The position numbers and the translations under genes are program-made. Source: Fontibacillus phaseoli (lineage in GTDB: Bacteria > Bacillota > Bacilli > Paenibacillales > Paenibacillaceae). From it: a stretch of 64,000 nt of DNA. Every line of letters begins with the position of its first letter. Within the stretch, counting starts at the first letter, position 1. Below, piece after piece: positions 44,930 to 53,691 of this stretch. The notes beneath the pieces were generated by a model, which was not told the origin of the DNA, did not search any database, and was given only the letters and a program-made list of their open reading frames with translations. Location of the stretch: positions 992,001-1,056,000 of the forward strand of contig NZ_QPJW01000001.1 of the NCBI RefSeq assembly GCF_003337355.1, given 5' to 3'.

Positions 44930-45412
44930 ATGAGTAATTATCCTAACGAGATTGAGGATTTTCATAACACGATACTAAAGTTGAAGGGAATTACCGGGAT
45001 CGAAAGCGGGGTCGATAACCTGGAACCGGTGGAAGCCGGGCTGTTGAGCCAGCCTCCATTTGCCCATTTGCCTCATGCGGCGCTTCTGCGGACTAACGGG
45101 GGGCTTGAGAATGAGGTGCTTATCCAGTTTGAGCTCGAGACCGATTATTCGCAGGAAAGCCTGCATTCGGTCGAATTTCTGGCCTGGTTCGTACGGGATT
45201 GCGCACGGGGAGGCAAGGCAATCCAGATGAGGCCGTTTGCGCTTCCGCCTTCCTCACCTTATGGAAGACAGCTCGGAACCACGCTAAAATATCATATCGA
45301 TCTGTTTATTGACGGCATTGAGGAATCTTTGGATCCGGCGCTTGAAGTGATCGGTGCGCTTAACAAATCGCTCAATTTGGCAATTCGATTATATGAGATT
45401 CCGCTGAATTGA
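44930..45412 (+). CDS. Hypothetical protein
   Basis: A 160-aa acidic soluble protein that I do not recognise. It begins NEIEDFHNTILKLKGITGIE and ends NKSLNLAIRLYEIPLN. There are no membrane segments and no obvious motifs; the alternating hydrophobic pattern suggests a mixed alpha/beta fold. AAGGGG lies about 13 bases before the ATG, rather far. Its stop overlaps the region just upstream of the CPBP gene (23 bases to that start), so the two may be co-transcribed. Confidence 0.6.
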   Translation: MSNYPNEIEDFHNTILKLKGITGIESGVDNLEPVEAGLLSQPPFAHLPHAALLRTNGGLENEVLIQFELETDYSQESLHSVEFLAWFVRDCARGGKAIQMRPFALPPSSPYGRQLGTTLKYHIDLFIDGIEESLDPALEVIGALNKSLNLAIRLYEIPLN

Positions 45413-45435
45413 CAGCCATTACGAAGGGGAGAACA

Positions 45436-46194
45436 ATGAAACAGACCAAGACAAAAGGTCATCCGATTCTATTTTCACTCATGCTCGGCATCGGATTGAC
45501 ATTACTGGTGTCGATCGCATCCGCGGCGGCAACGATGATGGAACTGGACGATAGAGGAATCATGATCGCGCAGGGGTGCGCCTTTCTGGTGATGGCCGTC
45601 ATCGTTACAGTGTATATGAAGAAGAGAGACCGCACGTTGGGGAGCTTCGGATTCATCAAACTTGATGATCGTAACGGAAAAGCAACGCTTTACTATATTC
45701 CTCTGCTGATTATTGCATTAGTTCAGCCGCTGATGGGAGGATTTAATCCGGAACTGTCTTTCGTGGACGTAGTTGTCGTTCTGGTATTCGCACTGCTTGT
45801 CGGTTATACGGAGGAATCGGTTTTCAGAGGCATGATCAGAGAAAAACTGCAATTCAAGGGGCCCAAATTTTATATTGTGTTTTCTTCTTTATTCTTCGGG
45901 ATTCTACATATGTCCAATGCGTTTAACGGAACCGGTATTATACATATTTTACTTCAAGTCATTAATGCCTTGCTGATCGGTTTTATACTGGCTCTGCTAA
46001 TAGAGACGACCAACAACATCATCCCTTTGATCGTGTTCCATTTCTTGTTCGATGCCCTGGCCCTGGTAACGAGTAATGCCATTGCGGATGAGGAAGTGCT
46101 CGCGGTTTCAATCCTGAATGTTCTGTACTTGGCTTATGGAGTATATTTGATTTATGTTTTGAGCAACCGGAAAAAAGTAAGTATCACCCTATAA
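45436..46194 (+). CDS. CPBP-family intramembrane metalloprotease (Abi/CAAX type)
   Basis: About 252 aa with 7-8 membrane helices. The three CPBP motifs are complete: EESVFRG (EExxxR), FGILHMSN (FxxxH) and HFLFDA (HxxxD). Bacterial members cleave or process small membrane peptides and often confer self-immunity to bacteriocins, but no bacteriocin gene is visible next to it. ATG 45436 has GGGGAG upstream. Its own terminator follows at once. Confidence 0.88.
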   Translation: MKQTKTKGHPILFSLMLGIGLTLLVSIASAAATMMELDDRGIMIAQGCAFLVMAVIVTVYMKKRDRTLGSFGFIKLDDRNGKATLYYIPLLIIALVQPLMGGFNPELSFVDVVVVLVFALLVGYTEESVFRGMIREKLQFKGPKFYIVFSSLFFGILHMSNAFNGTGIIHILLQVINALLIGFILALLIETTNNIIPLIVFHFLFDALALVTSNAIADEEVLAVSILNVLYLAYGVYLIYVLSNRKKVSITL

Positions 46195-46227
46195 AAAGGA
46201 GAGGCCGGCGACGGTCTCTCCTTTTTT
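46194..46227 (+). terminator. Terminator of the CPBP gene
   Basis: A 10-bp stem, AAAAGGAGAG and its complement, inside which the stop codon region begins; it ends in TTTTTT. Confidence 0.85.
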
Positions 46228-46354
46228 AAAAGTTTTGCATAGCTATGAAGAGGATACAGCTTTTCTCCTGCAAAGCCTAAAAGATCTTATCATATGGACA
46301 AAATATTTCCCATATGACTAATTAGGTACTTTTCCATGATCAGGAGGGATAGGT

Positions 46355-47170
46355 TTGGACGCATTCGTTACCCGTTCGTTAGACGAGATCCGGTTTTGGT
46401 CTAGAATCATGAAAGAGCATGCGCTTTTTCTCGGTTTAGGGTTTAGGGCTGAAGATACTCAGCTAATCAAGGAAGCGAAGTATTTTCAAGGGGTTTTTGA
46501 AGATATCGAGCGAAGATCGTACGATTACACGGTGGAGACCGATCCGGCCACGATTCGACAGTTTAACCTCGAGGTTCAGAATGCGGCGACGAACATATGG
46601 GCGTTTAAGCGAATGGTGCTCGGCCTTATTTTACAGTGCAAATTGCCGGGAGCGACGAATTTCCCCCTTTTGGTGGATCATATCAGCAGGGAAGCGAATT
46701 ATTTCCGTAACCGGTTGGGGGAGCTGAATTCGGGAACGCTTGAGCCGTTGCCGGATGCGATCATTGATGAAAATGTTTTCTTCCTAAGAATTATGGCCGA
46801 CCATGCCAAATTCATAGGACATTTGCTGGATCCGTCGGAACGTAAGCTAGTGGAACAGGCGCGCGAGTTCAGTCACGATTTCGATAAGCTGGTATTCCAG
46901 GCGATCGATCTAAGTTCCATGCGGCCGCAATCGCAAACCGTGCCTTTGCTCAGCCAGTTTGTCGACGAGAACAAGGTCTCGGTTGAATCGTTACGGGATT
47001 TCAAAAAGACGGCGCGCGATTTGATTGAGGAATGCCGAATTAAAAGCATCATTCATCCGCTATTGGCCGACCATGTATTCCGTGAGGCAGAACGGTTCCT
47101 GTTCATTCTCGACATGTTTGACCGGTCCTTATCCGGTCATAAAGTTAACAAAAGAGAAATTTTGCATTGA
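46355..47170 (+). CDS. DUF2935 domain protein (two four-helix bundles)
   Basis: A 271-aa soluble, all-helical protein of the DUF2935 family, common in spore-forming Firmicutes. Two similar halves are visible: EIRFWSRIMKEHALFLGLGF and VFFLRIMADHAKFIGHLLDP begin each one, and HISREANYF and DHVFREAERF close them. The conserved His/Glu residues recall ferritin-like metal binding. The TTG start follows AGGAGGG. Function is not established; a metal-binding or sporulation role is possible. Confidence 0.85.
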   Translation: MDAFVTRSLDEIRFWSRIMKEHALFLGLGFRAEDTQLIKEAKYFQGVFEDIERRSYDYTVETDPATIRQFNLEVQNAATNIWAFKRMVLGLILQCKLPGATNFPLLVDHISREANYFRNRLGELNSGTLEPLPDAIIDENVFFLRIMADHAKFIGHLLDPSERKLVEQAREFSHDFDKLVFQAIDLSSMRPQSQTVPLLSQFVDENKVSVESLRDFKKTARDLIEECRIKSIIHPLLADHVFREAERFLFILDMFDRSLSGHKVNKREILH

Positions 47171-47190
47171 TACAGTTGCCGATTTACATG

Positions 47191-47228
47191 AAAGAAGATG
47201 AACCGGTGTCGGTTCATCTTCTTTTTGG
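47191..47228 (+). terminator. Terminator between the DUF2935 and oxalate decarboxylase genes
   Basis: A 15-bp perfect stem, AAAGAAGATGAACCG, with its complement and a GTGT loop, followed by TTTTTGGG. It lies between convergent genes and serves mainly the plus strand. Confidence 0.85.
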
Positions 47229-47265
47229 GTGAGAAGGGGAGAGAGGTGGACCTCCCCGGAAGATT

Positions 47266-48456
47266 TCACTCCTGCTCATCCATATAACTATACGGTGGAA
47301 ATTTGACGACCGGCTGTTTGACTTTATGCAGTTCACCGATGAACTCGGGCTCGACATTCAAGTTGGTTTCGACCAACTGCGCAGGCGTAAGAGCCATCCA
47401 TTGATTGAGGGAAACATCGGCAAAACGGTCGCTTTTGAACATTTCAAGGAACCAGAGCGACTCGCTGCCCGTATTTTGAATATAGTGGCCGAACGCGAAC
47501 GGAACATAACCGACGTCACCGGCCCGGTAATCAAAGGTACGGGCGGCGCCGTTTCCGCCGAACACGGTCATTCGTCCTTGACCGGTAAGGTAGTATTGCC
47601 ACTCATCGTTATTGGGATGCCAGTGCATTTCCCTCATTCCGCCAGGCTTGATCTCTACAAGAGCGGCGGCAATCGTTTTGGAGATCGGGAAATTGGAGGA
47701 ATCCACGAGTCGGACGCTGCCTCCGGAAGTAATGATCGGCTGCTGCGCCAGAAGCTTATGCTTAAAGGACAGGGGGATGACTCCGTACGGAGAGGAAACG
47801 GACTGACTTTCAATGGAGCCGGGAACCGTATCCTGATAAATGTAGACCTGATCGTTTGGAATAGATGCAAAGGAGGATTCCGGAACGCCGAAGTTGGCGG
47901 ACAAGACCTCCTTCGGTGTATGGGAGAACCAATCGGAGATGGACAACGTATTTAAGTCCGAGAAGCTCCCGTCGTCAAATACAAGCAAAAATTCGCAGCC
48001 TTCCTCCAGCCCCTGGATCGAATGTGGAATGCCCGGGGGAAAGTACCAGAGATCGCCAGCCTCTATGTCCGCGATAAAATTCTTTCCGTTTTGATTCACG
48101 GCGGTAATTCTCGCGCTGCCCCAGATCATGTATGACCATTCAGCCTGCTGATGCCAATGAAGCTCTCGTACCCCGCCCGGCGTCAAGCACATGTTTACTC
48201 CGGCCAGTGTCGTGGCGATAGGCAGCTCCCTGACGGTTACTTCTCTGGACCATCCCCCGTGATTCAGTTGCATATGGGCGTCGGAAAACGAAAACCGCAT
48301 ATTAGGTATAAGCCCGTTATCCGTAATGGGGGGAATCAGTAGATCCGGATTTTCCAAGTCTCGCAAAATATCCCGCGGCCCTTTATCCTCAGCTCCCGCC
48401 CCGTCAGACCTGATCGGCTGAGGGACTTTCACCTTTTTCCAGGAAAGATTATTCAT
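47266..48456 (-). CDS. oxdC: Oxalate decarboxylase (bicupin) with variant lid
   Basis: A 396-aa bicupin Mn enzyme converting oxalate to formate and CO2. Mn ligands of the first cupin are His100, His102, Glu106 and His145; those of the second are His278, His280, Glu285 and His324. The whole chain follows the B. subtilis OxdC pattern ([35 protein letters not shown]). However, the N-terminal lid that reads SENST in B. subtilis, with the proton-donating Glu162, reads SDLNT here at residues 166-170. This may change the balance between decarboxylase and oxidase activity. It lacks a signal peptide. It is a single gene. Confidence 0.9.
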   Translation of the reverse strand: MNNLSWKKVKVPQPIRSDGAGAEDKGPRDILRDLENPDLLIPPITDNGLIPNMRFSFSDAHMQLNHGGWSREVTVRELPIATTLAGVNMCLTPGGVRELHWHQQAEWSYMIWGSARITAVNQNGKNFIADIEAGDLWYFPPGIPHSIQGLEEGCEFLLVFDDGSFSDLNTLSISDWFSHTPKEVLSANFGVPESSFASIPNDQVYIYQDTVPGSIESQSVSSPYGVIPLSFKHKLLAQQPIITSGGSVRLVDSSNFPISKTIAAALVEIKPGGMREMHWHPNNDEWQYYLTGQGRMTVFGGNGAARTFDYRAGDVGYVPFAFGHYIQNTGSESLWFLEMFKSDRFADVSLNQWMALTPAQLVETNLNVEPEFIGELHKVKQPVVKFPPYSYMDEQE

Positions 48457-48603
48457 CCATCGATCTTCCTCTCTTTCAGATTATCGCATTATCCAATTTA
48501 TGTGAAACTGAGGCATTATATACGGTTAGAATTTTAGGTGCATAAATGGAATTGATATTTTATGATGGAAGAAAAGATAAATGAGATTCGAGGTGCAATA
48601 TTC

Positions 48604-49290
48604 ATGAAAAAGGTTGAAATCGTATCGCTGAATACGGGCAAACCCCAAATGATACCCTATCAAAAAAAGGAAGTCCTTTCCGGAATATACAAGCAGCCCG
48701 GACAAGTTGCTCTATTTTTATCCTGGGTAAATCTCGAGGGTGACGGACAGGCGGATCTGGTGCATCATGGCGGAAGGGATAAGGCCGTTTGCGTTTACCC
48801 GTATGAACATTACTCGTTTTGGGAGGGTGAACTGGGTTCGGAATTGGAGTTCGGGGCCTTTGGGGAAAATTTAACGACCAGAGGCTTGCTGGAGAACGAG
48901 CTGTGCATCGGCGATATTTATCAACTTGGCGAAGCCGTCGTTCAGGTGAGCCAGCCGCGGCAGCCTTGCTATAAATTGTCAGCCAGATATGGCGCGCCCG
49001 ACATGCCGCTGAAAGTTCAGGAGACCGGATTCACCGGCTATTATTTCCGGGTGCTGCAAGAAGGAAGGGTCTCCCGATCCGAAGGACTGACCTTAATATC
49101 ACGCCATCCTAAAGAGATTACGGTGTCCTTTGCCAATCATATCATGCACCGTGAAAAAGACAGCCTCGACGACATTAGAAGGATTCTTGAAGTGGAGGAA
49201 CTGTCGGAGAGCTGGAGAATCACATTTCTTAAACGGCTCGAAGGCCATGAAAAAAGTACGGCGGAGAGATTGACCGGGAATTTGGAATAG
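48604..49290 (+). CDS. MOSC-domain protein (YiiM-like)
   Basis: About 228 aa. The MOSC domain carries the conserved cysteine in SQPRQPCYKLSARYGAPDMP and the blocks DLVHHGGRDKAVCVYPYEHY and FGENLTTRGL. Related proteins bind molybdenum cofactor sulfide or act in detoxification of N-hydroxylated bases (YiiM). ATG 48604 matches the family start (MKKVEIVSLNTGKP); a longer form is ignored. It ends with its own terminator. Confidence 0.88.
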   Translation: MKKVEIVSLNTGKPQMIPYQKKEVLSGIYKQPGQVALFLSWVNLEGDGQADLVHHGGRDKAVCVYPYEHYSFWEGELGSELEFGAFGENLTTRGLLENELCIGDIYQLGEAVVQVSQPRQPCYKLSARYGAPDMPLKVQETGFTGYYFRVLQEGRVSRSEGLTLISRHPKEITVSFANHIMHREKDSLDDIRRILEVEELSESWRITFLKRLEGHEKSTAERLTGNLE

Positions 49291-49315
49291 GGACCGGAAA
49301 CGGAACGGGAAAAGA

Positions 49316-49355
49316 AGCAAGGAGGCTAGATTTAGCCTCCTTGCTCTATTTTAGG
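49316..49355 (+). terminator. Terminator of the MOSC gene
   Basis: A 13-bp perfect stem, AGCAAGGAGGCTA, loop GATT, its complement and CTATTTTA. Confidence 0.85.
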
Positions 49356-49447
49356 ATGATTTCCTGTTCGATATATCTGTTAAAAATGCTGTAAGAAGGG
49401 TCGTGGGGGTTCACTAAGGCAACGATCTGGTGATGAACAAAAATCAT

Positions 49448-49478
49448 TTGACTAGCCCCTTGGGGGATAGTTTAAGAT
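49448..49478 (+). promoter_or_regulatory. MerR-type promoter with 19-bp spacer and operator
   Basis: TTGACT at 49448-49453 and TAAGAT at 49473-49478 are 19 bp apart instead of 17. The spacer contains the imperfect palindrome ACTAGCCCC-TT-GGGGGATAGT. This geometry is the hallmark of MerR-regulated promoters, in which the activator untwists DNA. The MerR gene itself follows, so it is probably autoregulated. Confidence 0.8.
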
Positions 49479-49496
49479 GAGTCGGAGGTGATAGGG

Positions 49497-50387
49497 ATGC
49501 AGATCAAGGAAGTTTGCGAGGTTTGCCGCTTAACCCGCAAAGCGGTGGAGTATTATGAAAAACAGGGGTTGATCACTCCGGAAACGGCGGAAAACGGGTA
49601 CCGGATCTATTCGGAGAAAGAGGTCAAGGCACTGCAGGAAATTGCCGTTCTTCGCAGCTTGGGAATCGGCGTTGCGGATATCGCCGACATCATGGAAAGT
49701 AAGGATAAAAAAGCCGTATTGGAAAAATGCCGACAACAAACGAAAGCAGACTTGCAAGTCAGGGCAAGCAGGCTTGCGGGAATAGAAAGGCTAATCGAGG
49801 ACTACGCTTATGTGCATATAGCTGCCAGCAGCCGGAATCAGGGAGATGAAGAGGAAGAATTGCTCTCGATTAAGGAGAGATTGCGAAATGCATTCCCGGG
49901 CTATTACGGATTATATTTATCCATCCATTTTGGACGTTTTTTGGATCAGCCCGCCAAGACCCGGGAACAAAAGGAGGCTTATACTCATATCGTGACCTTC
50001 CTGGATCATTTGCCGGAACTGCACTTCCCTGCGGAAATCCGGGGATGGCTTGACCCATTCGATAACATGACGCCTTCGGAAATAGAAGACATGCAATCCG
50101 CCGTAAACGTTAAGCTGGAAAACATAGAGGATTACCTTGAAGACCATAAACACGAAATCTCGGAATATCTTCGTTTCCGCCAATCCGAACCATTCAAACA
50201 ATCACCCGCATACCTTTTTCAACAACAGTTGGTTCAGTTTCAGCAGGCTCAAGGTTACTATGAGGTGTTTATTCCGAATATGGTAATATTAAGTCCGTCC
50301 TATCGCGAATATACGGAATCCCTGAACAAGGCCAATGAATATTTTCTGCAAAAGTTTCCAGGGATTACTTCAGAACCGGAGAAGTAA
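49497..50387 (+). CDS. MerR-family transcriptional regulator
   Basis: About 296 aa. The N-terminal winged helix is standard (MQIKEVCEVCRLTRKAVEYY, EKQGLITPE, NGYRIYSEKEV), with LRSLGIGVADIADIM as the second helix pair and then a coiled-coil dimerisation helix. The C-terminal 190 residues are a helical domain with no recognisable ligand site. ATG 49497 fits GGAGGTG at the right distance. The MerR-type promoter lies directly upstream. The 3' end overlaps the convergent hydrolase gene by 18 bases. Confidence 0.9.
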   Translation: MQIKEVCEVCRLTRKAVEYYEKQGLITPETAENGYRIYSEKEVKALQEIAVLRSLGIGVADIADIMESKDKKAVLEKCRQQTKADLQVRASRLAGIERLIEDYAYVHIAASSRNQGDEEEELLSIKERLRNAFPGYYGLYLSIHFGRFLDQPAKTREQKEAYTHIVTFLDHLPELHFPAEIRGWLDPFDNMTPSEIEDMQSAVNVKLENIEDYLEDHKHEISEYLRFRQSEPFKQSPAYLFQQQLVQFQQAQGYYEVFIPNMVILSPSYREYTESLNKANEYFLQKFPGITSEPEK

Positions 50388-51314
50388 AGGCGCAATGAAC
50401 TGACGGAACACATCGCCGGGGAACTGTGCTTTTTTTGCTTTATCATCGGTTAATACCACGACGGTTTCAAGCGCTGGAATGACGTGAATAAACTGTCCTC
50501 CAAACCCTCGCGCATAAAAATAATCGAAAGACGACGCCGGAGAATGATCGCGTTTTCCGCCGTAAGAATCAGCCCACCAATGCCAGGCATAGAATCCCCG
50601 GCGGGGCGCATCTACAGAAATAGCGGGTTGTACCGATTGCAAGGCCAGATCCCTGGAGATGAGCTGTTCGTTCTCCCAGGTTCCCTGGTGCAGGAAAAGC
50701 TGTCCGAACTTGAGCATGTCAGAAGGGCGGAGCCATAAGCCGAAGCCCCCGGTATGAATGCCTTGGGGATCTCTCTCCCATTTATAGGATTCGATGCCTA
50801 GCGGTCCGAACAGATTGAGCTCGGCAAACCGCGCAACCGGCATACCGGCGGCTTGTACCAGGATGGCGGATAACAATTGCGAGATCCCGGAGTTATACTC
50901 CATTTTGATTCCAGGAGAATCACGGAACGGTTGTTCCAGCACGAACTCCACCCAATCGGGTGACCGGGTCATCCGCGGAAAAGAGTTTTGTCCCCCAAAT
51001 TCGGTCCAGTCGAAGCCGGCGGTCATCGTCAGGAGATGCCACAGCGTAATGTCCCGGACACGGGGATTGCGGTTCGTGGCAACCTGCGGAAAGAAGGCGC
51101 CGATCGTGGTGTCAGTCTGTGGTAGCAGCTTGCGATCCATGGCGATGCAGAGAAGCGCCGACAGGATGCTTTTGGTGCATGAATTGGTTTTCGCAATCTC
51201 TAATGCCGCGTGTCGATCTCTGTAATGCTCAAAGATCATCTCGCCTTGACGGCTTATTAAACAGCTTCTTAAATTTAAGGGCGCTAATTCAGCAGCCAGT
51301 GTAGACAAGTCCAT
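50370..51314 (-). CDS. Serine hydrolase of the beta-lactamase/DD-peptidase fold
   Basis: A 314-aa cytoplasmic class C-like protein without a signal peptide. The active-site SxxK is Ser45-Cys-Thr-Lys48 (NSCTKSI), the YxN-like motif is MEYNSGIS, and the Trp-rich LWHLLTMTAGFDW is characteristic. The late KTG equivalent seems to be FYARGFGGQFIHVIP. Such proteins are esterases or amidases; penicillin resistance is not implied. GGAAGGA lies upstream on the minus strand. Confidence 0.88.
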   Translation of the reverse strand: MDLSTLAAELAPLNLRSCLISRQGEMIFEHYRDRHAALEIAKTNSCTKSILSALLCIAMDRKLLPQTDTTIGAFFPQVATNRNPRVRDITLWHLLTMTAGFDWTEFGGQNSFPRMTRSPDWVEFVLEQPFRDSPGIKMEYNSGISQLLSAILVQAAGMPVARFAELNLFGPLGIESYKWERDPQGIHTGGFGLWLRPSDMLKFGQLFLHQGTWENEQLISRDLALQSVQPAISVDAPRRGFYAWHWWADSYGGKRDHSPASSFDYFYARGFGGQFIHVIPALETVVVLTDDKAKKAQFPGDVFRQFIAPLLLRF

Positions 51315-51407
51315 AGTATCCTTCCTTTAATGAAGATCTGCCGTGAGCTATGTACTATTAAAACTGAAATTGCGCGATCACGCAAACCTACCGTTTGAAT
51401 GATGAAT

Positions 51408-51456
51408 AAAGCCTGTAAGCCATACCCGATTGGGAGTTGGTTGCAGGCTTTTTTAT
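51408..51456 (+). terminator. Hairpin between convergent units
   Basis: AAAGCCTG pairs with CAGGCTTT across a 28-base loop; TTTTTTAT follows on the plus strand. It is weak because of the long loop. Confidence 0.45.
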
Positions 51457-51481
51457 ATATAATCGGTTCTAGCTTTAAACT

Positions 51482-51898
51482 CTACATTTCATTCTGATAT
51501 CTGATCGTAAACCATGTGCTAATAAGATGATACAGCAAATAGACGAATACAACGGCCAACGTGGACCAAAGAGGGGCGTCGATAATGATCAACATCAGGG
51601 CGATCGCTATAATGAACCACTGATTGATGTCTGCAGCTTTTGCTTTCGCCCGATAACGGATGAAGGTGTTCCGCTCATCTTTGTATTCGATGGTTTTTTG
51701 CTTCGCCGTTTCCGGATGCTTTCGTTCATAATATTTCATGATCAAATTAGAAACACTCAATCCTGCCAAGCCTCCACCTATTCCGATCATGATTCCGGAT
51801 AATGCTCTTAAATGCTCGCCCGGAAACAAGAAACTGACACCTATCAGAATCATTCCTAAAATTAACGTACTGACATAAAGTGAGCTTTTCTTTAACAC
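51482..51898 (-). CDS. Small membrane protein (four helices) of the XRE cassette
   Basis: A 138-aa protein with four predicted membrane segments: LYVSTLILGMILIGVSFL, LSGIMIGIGGGLAGLSVSNL, INQWFIIAIALMLIIIDAPL and WSTLAVVFVYLLYHLISTW. The hydrophilic middle contains KTIEYKDERNTFIRYRAKAK, a pattern seen in the DUF2178 group. It follows the XRE regulator with a 2-base gap and so is translated with it. Such pairs of a small XRE protein and a membrane protein are common in Bacillales; their role is unknown. Confidence 0.75.
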   Translation of the reverse strand: MLKKSSLYVSTLILGMILIGVSFLFPGEHLRALSGIMIGIGGGLAGLSVSNLIMKYYERKHPETAKQKTIEYKDERNTFIRYRAKAKAADINQWFIIAIALMLIIIDAPLWSTLAVVFVYLLYHLISTWFTIRYQNEM

Positions 51899-51900
51899 GT

Positions 51901-52098
51901 CTATTCCTCCTCGAAAATAAAAATATCCTCGATCGTCGTTTCGAAGAACCGGGCTAGTTTGAAGGCCAGTACAATCGAAGGATTGTATCGTCCGTTCTCC
52001 AGCGATCCAATCGTTTGTCTGGAGACCTCTAAAATGGCGGCAAGCTCTTCCTGCTTAATTCCCCGCTGCTTTCGGAGTTGTTCTAATCGGTTTTTCAC
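51901..52098 (-). CDS. Small XRE-family HTH regulator
   Basis: A 65-aa protein made of one Cro/CI helix-turn-helix (RKQRGIKQEELAAILEVSRQ, then TIGSLENGRYNPS) and the usual ending ARFFETTIEDIF. It is preceded by GGAGTGC. Two copies of an ATGGAAAGTT-type operator lie just upstream, so autoregulation is likely. It is the first gene of the two-gene cassette. Confidence 0.88.
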   Translation of the reverse strand: MKNRLEQLRKQRGIKQEELAAILEVSRQTIGSLENGRYNPSIVLAFKLARFFETTIEDIFIFEEE

Positions 52099-52121
52099 CA
52101 GTGCACTCCTTTCAATTAGAA

Positions 52122-52184
52122 ATGGAAAGTTAACTTTACATAAAAGATAGCATAATCGTTCTGAATGTCAAGTAAACTTTCCAT
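52122..52184. promoter_or_regulatory. Inverted operator pair for the XRE cassette
   Basis: ATGGAAAGTTAACTT at 52122-52136 and its inverse with one change, AAGTAAACTTTCCAT, at 52170-52184, 48 bp apart. Each copy is about one and a half helical turns long. They flank the cassette promoter region, fitting cooperative autorepression. Confidence 0.6.
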
Positions 52185-52316
52185 TATTGAAATTTCGAAA
52201 ATGAAATTGAAATAAACACCCACTTCCATAACCAGGAAAAATAAAATGTCGAGTGGCAGGAAATATTTTATATTAATAGGCTTAACTAGGACCATCATAG
52301 AAAAGAGGATGAAGGC

Positions 52317-52580
52317 ATGAATTCAAATCACGAATACGGGACCTACAAGGCCGGCGATATCGTCTATGTGTTTTACCGTAATCCGCATACTCAGGATGTA
52401 ACTAATATCCAGGAGGCCGCCGTCGTCAATCATCCCGAACAACCAGGTGAGCTCGCTTTGTTTCTGTATGAGACCTACTATCCTTTATCAAGCGAGATGG
52501 CTGTTTACGCAACGGCAGGAGAGGCGGAGCAAGCCTATCAGCATTATTTCGGCGGCATTTCCGAGGGAACGTTTCAATGA
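52317..52580 (+). CDS. splA: SplA, regulator of the spore photoproduct lyase operon
   Basis: An 87-aa protein very similar in pattern to B. subtilis SplA, a small TRAP-like regulator of splAB: YKAGDIVYVFYRNPHTQDV, then EAAVVNHPEQPGELALFLYE and TYYPLSSEMAVYAT. GAGGATG lies just before the ATG. It overlaps the splB start by 4 bases (ATGA). In B. subtilis the operon is expressed in the forespore by sigma G; I could not define that promoter here. Confidence 0.9.
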   Translation: MNSNHEYGTYKAGDIVYVFYRNPHTQDVTNIQEAAVVNHPEQPGELALFLYETYYPLSSEMAVYATAGEAEQAYQHYFGGISEGTFQ

Positions 52581-53605
52581 ACAACCCCTTCACACCTAAG
52601 CTTGTCTATTTTGAACCGGACGCTTTGGAATACCCGCTAGGGAAGGAATTGCTGAATAAGTTTGAAAAAATGGACGTTGAAATCCGTTACACGACTTCTC
52701 ATAATCAGGTAAGAAACCTGCCTGGCGATAATGACTTTCAGAGATACCGGGTAGCCAAATCCACGCTGGTCGTCGGCATCAGAAAAACGCTCAAATTCGA
52801 TACGTCCAAGCCTTCGGCGGAGTACGCCATTCCTTTTGCGACAGGGTGCATGGGCCATTGCCATTACTGCTATTTGCAAACGACGATGGGGAGCAAGCCT
52901 TATATTCGAACCTATGTCAATGTGGAAGAGATTCTGGAGGCCGCAGACAAATACATGGAGGAACGCGCCCCGGAATTCACCAGATTCGAGGCGTCCTGCA
53001 CCTCGGATATTGTCGGCATCGATCATCTCACGCACACGCTGAAACGGGCGATCGAGCATTTTGGGCAATCGGAATTTGGGAAGTTAAGGTTCGTAACGAA
53101 GTTTCATCACGTGGACCACCTGCTGGACGCCAAGCATCAAGGGAAAACGCGATTCCGGTTTAGCGTCAACGCGGATTACGTGATCAAAAACTTTGAGCCC
53201 GGCACATCCCCGTTGGACAAAAGAATAGAAGCGGCGGGGAAAGTTGCGAGAGCCGGATATCCGCTCGGATTTATCGTGGCCCCGATCTACCTGCATGAAG
53301 GTTGGGAAGAAGGGTATCATCATATGTTTGAACGGCTGGATGCCGAGTTGCCGGCCGATGCGCGGGACGACATTACGTTCGAATTCATTCAGCACCGGTT
53401 CACCAAACCCGCTAAGCGGGTTATTGAAAAAAACTATCCGCTAACCAAACTGGAGCTTGACGAACAGAAGAGAAGATATAAATGGGGGAAATACGGGATC
53501 GGTAAATACATTTACCAAAAGGATGAGGAAGAAGATTTGAAAAGCCATCTCTATTCCTATATGGAGAAATTTTTCCCTAAGGCGAAGCTTGAGTATTTCA
53601 CTTGA
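52577..53605 (+). CDS. splB: Spore photoproduct lyase
   Basis: A 342-aa radical-SAM enzyme that repairs the UV-induced spore photoproduct (5-thyminyl-5,6-dihydrothymine) during germination. The [4Fe-4S] cysteines are Cys91, Cys95 and Cys98 (GCMGHCHYCYL), and the catalytic hydrogen-donor Cys141 is in FEASCTSDIVG, the same numbering as known from B. subtilis. The length matches the family. It is translationally coupled to splA. Confidence 0.95.
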   Translation: MNNPFTPKLVYFEPDALEYPLGKELLNKFEKMDVEIRYTTSHNQVRNLPGDNDFQRYRVAKSTLVVGIRKTLKFDTSKPSAEYAIPFATGCMGHCHYCYLQTTMGSKPYIRTYVNVEEILEAADKYMEERAPEFTRFEASCTSDIVGIDHLTHTLKRAIEHFGQSEFGKLRFVTKFHHVDHLLDAKHQGKTRFRFSVNADYVIKNFEPGTSPLDKRIEAAGKVARAGYPLGFIVAPIYLHEGWEEGYHHMFERLDAELPADARDDITFEFIQHRFTKPAKRVIEKNYPLTKLELDEQKRRYKWGKYGIGKYIYQKDEEEDLKSHLYSYMEKFFPKAKLEYFT

Positions 53606-53629
53606 AAATTAGTTGCAGGGATTAAAGCG

Positions 53630-53676
53630 GAGTCGGACACGAATGCATATGGCAGGCGCCCGACTCTGTTGGTTTT
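53630..53676 (+). terminator. Possible terminator of splAB
   Basis: A GAGTCGG/CCGACTC stem with a 23-base loop, followed by TGTTGGTTTT. Confidence 0.5.
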
Positions 53677-53691
53677 GCGGTCTGAAAAGGT

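Noticed and set aside
52116..52298. Small membrane-like open frame upstream of splA on the minus strand
   Set aside because: It overlaps the operator pair of the XRE cassette and has no ribosome binding site.
52200..52316. Sigma-G promoter for splAB
   Set aside because: Candidate elements (for example CATCATA at 52293-52299) lack a partner at 17-18 bp; not supported.
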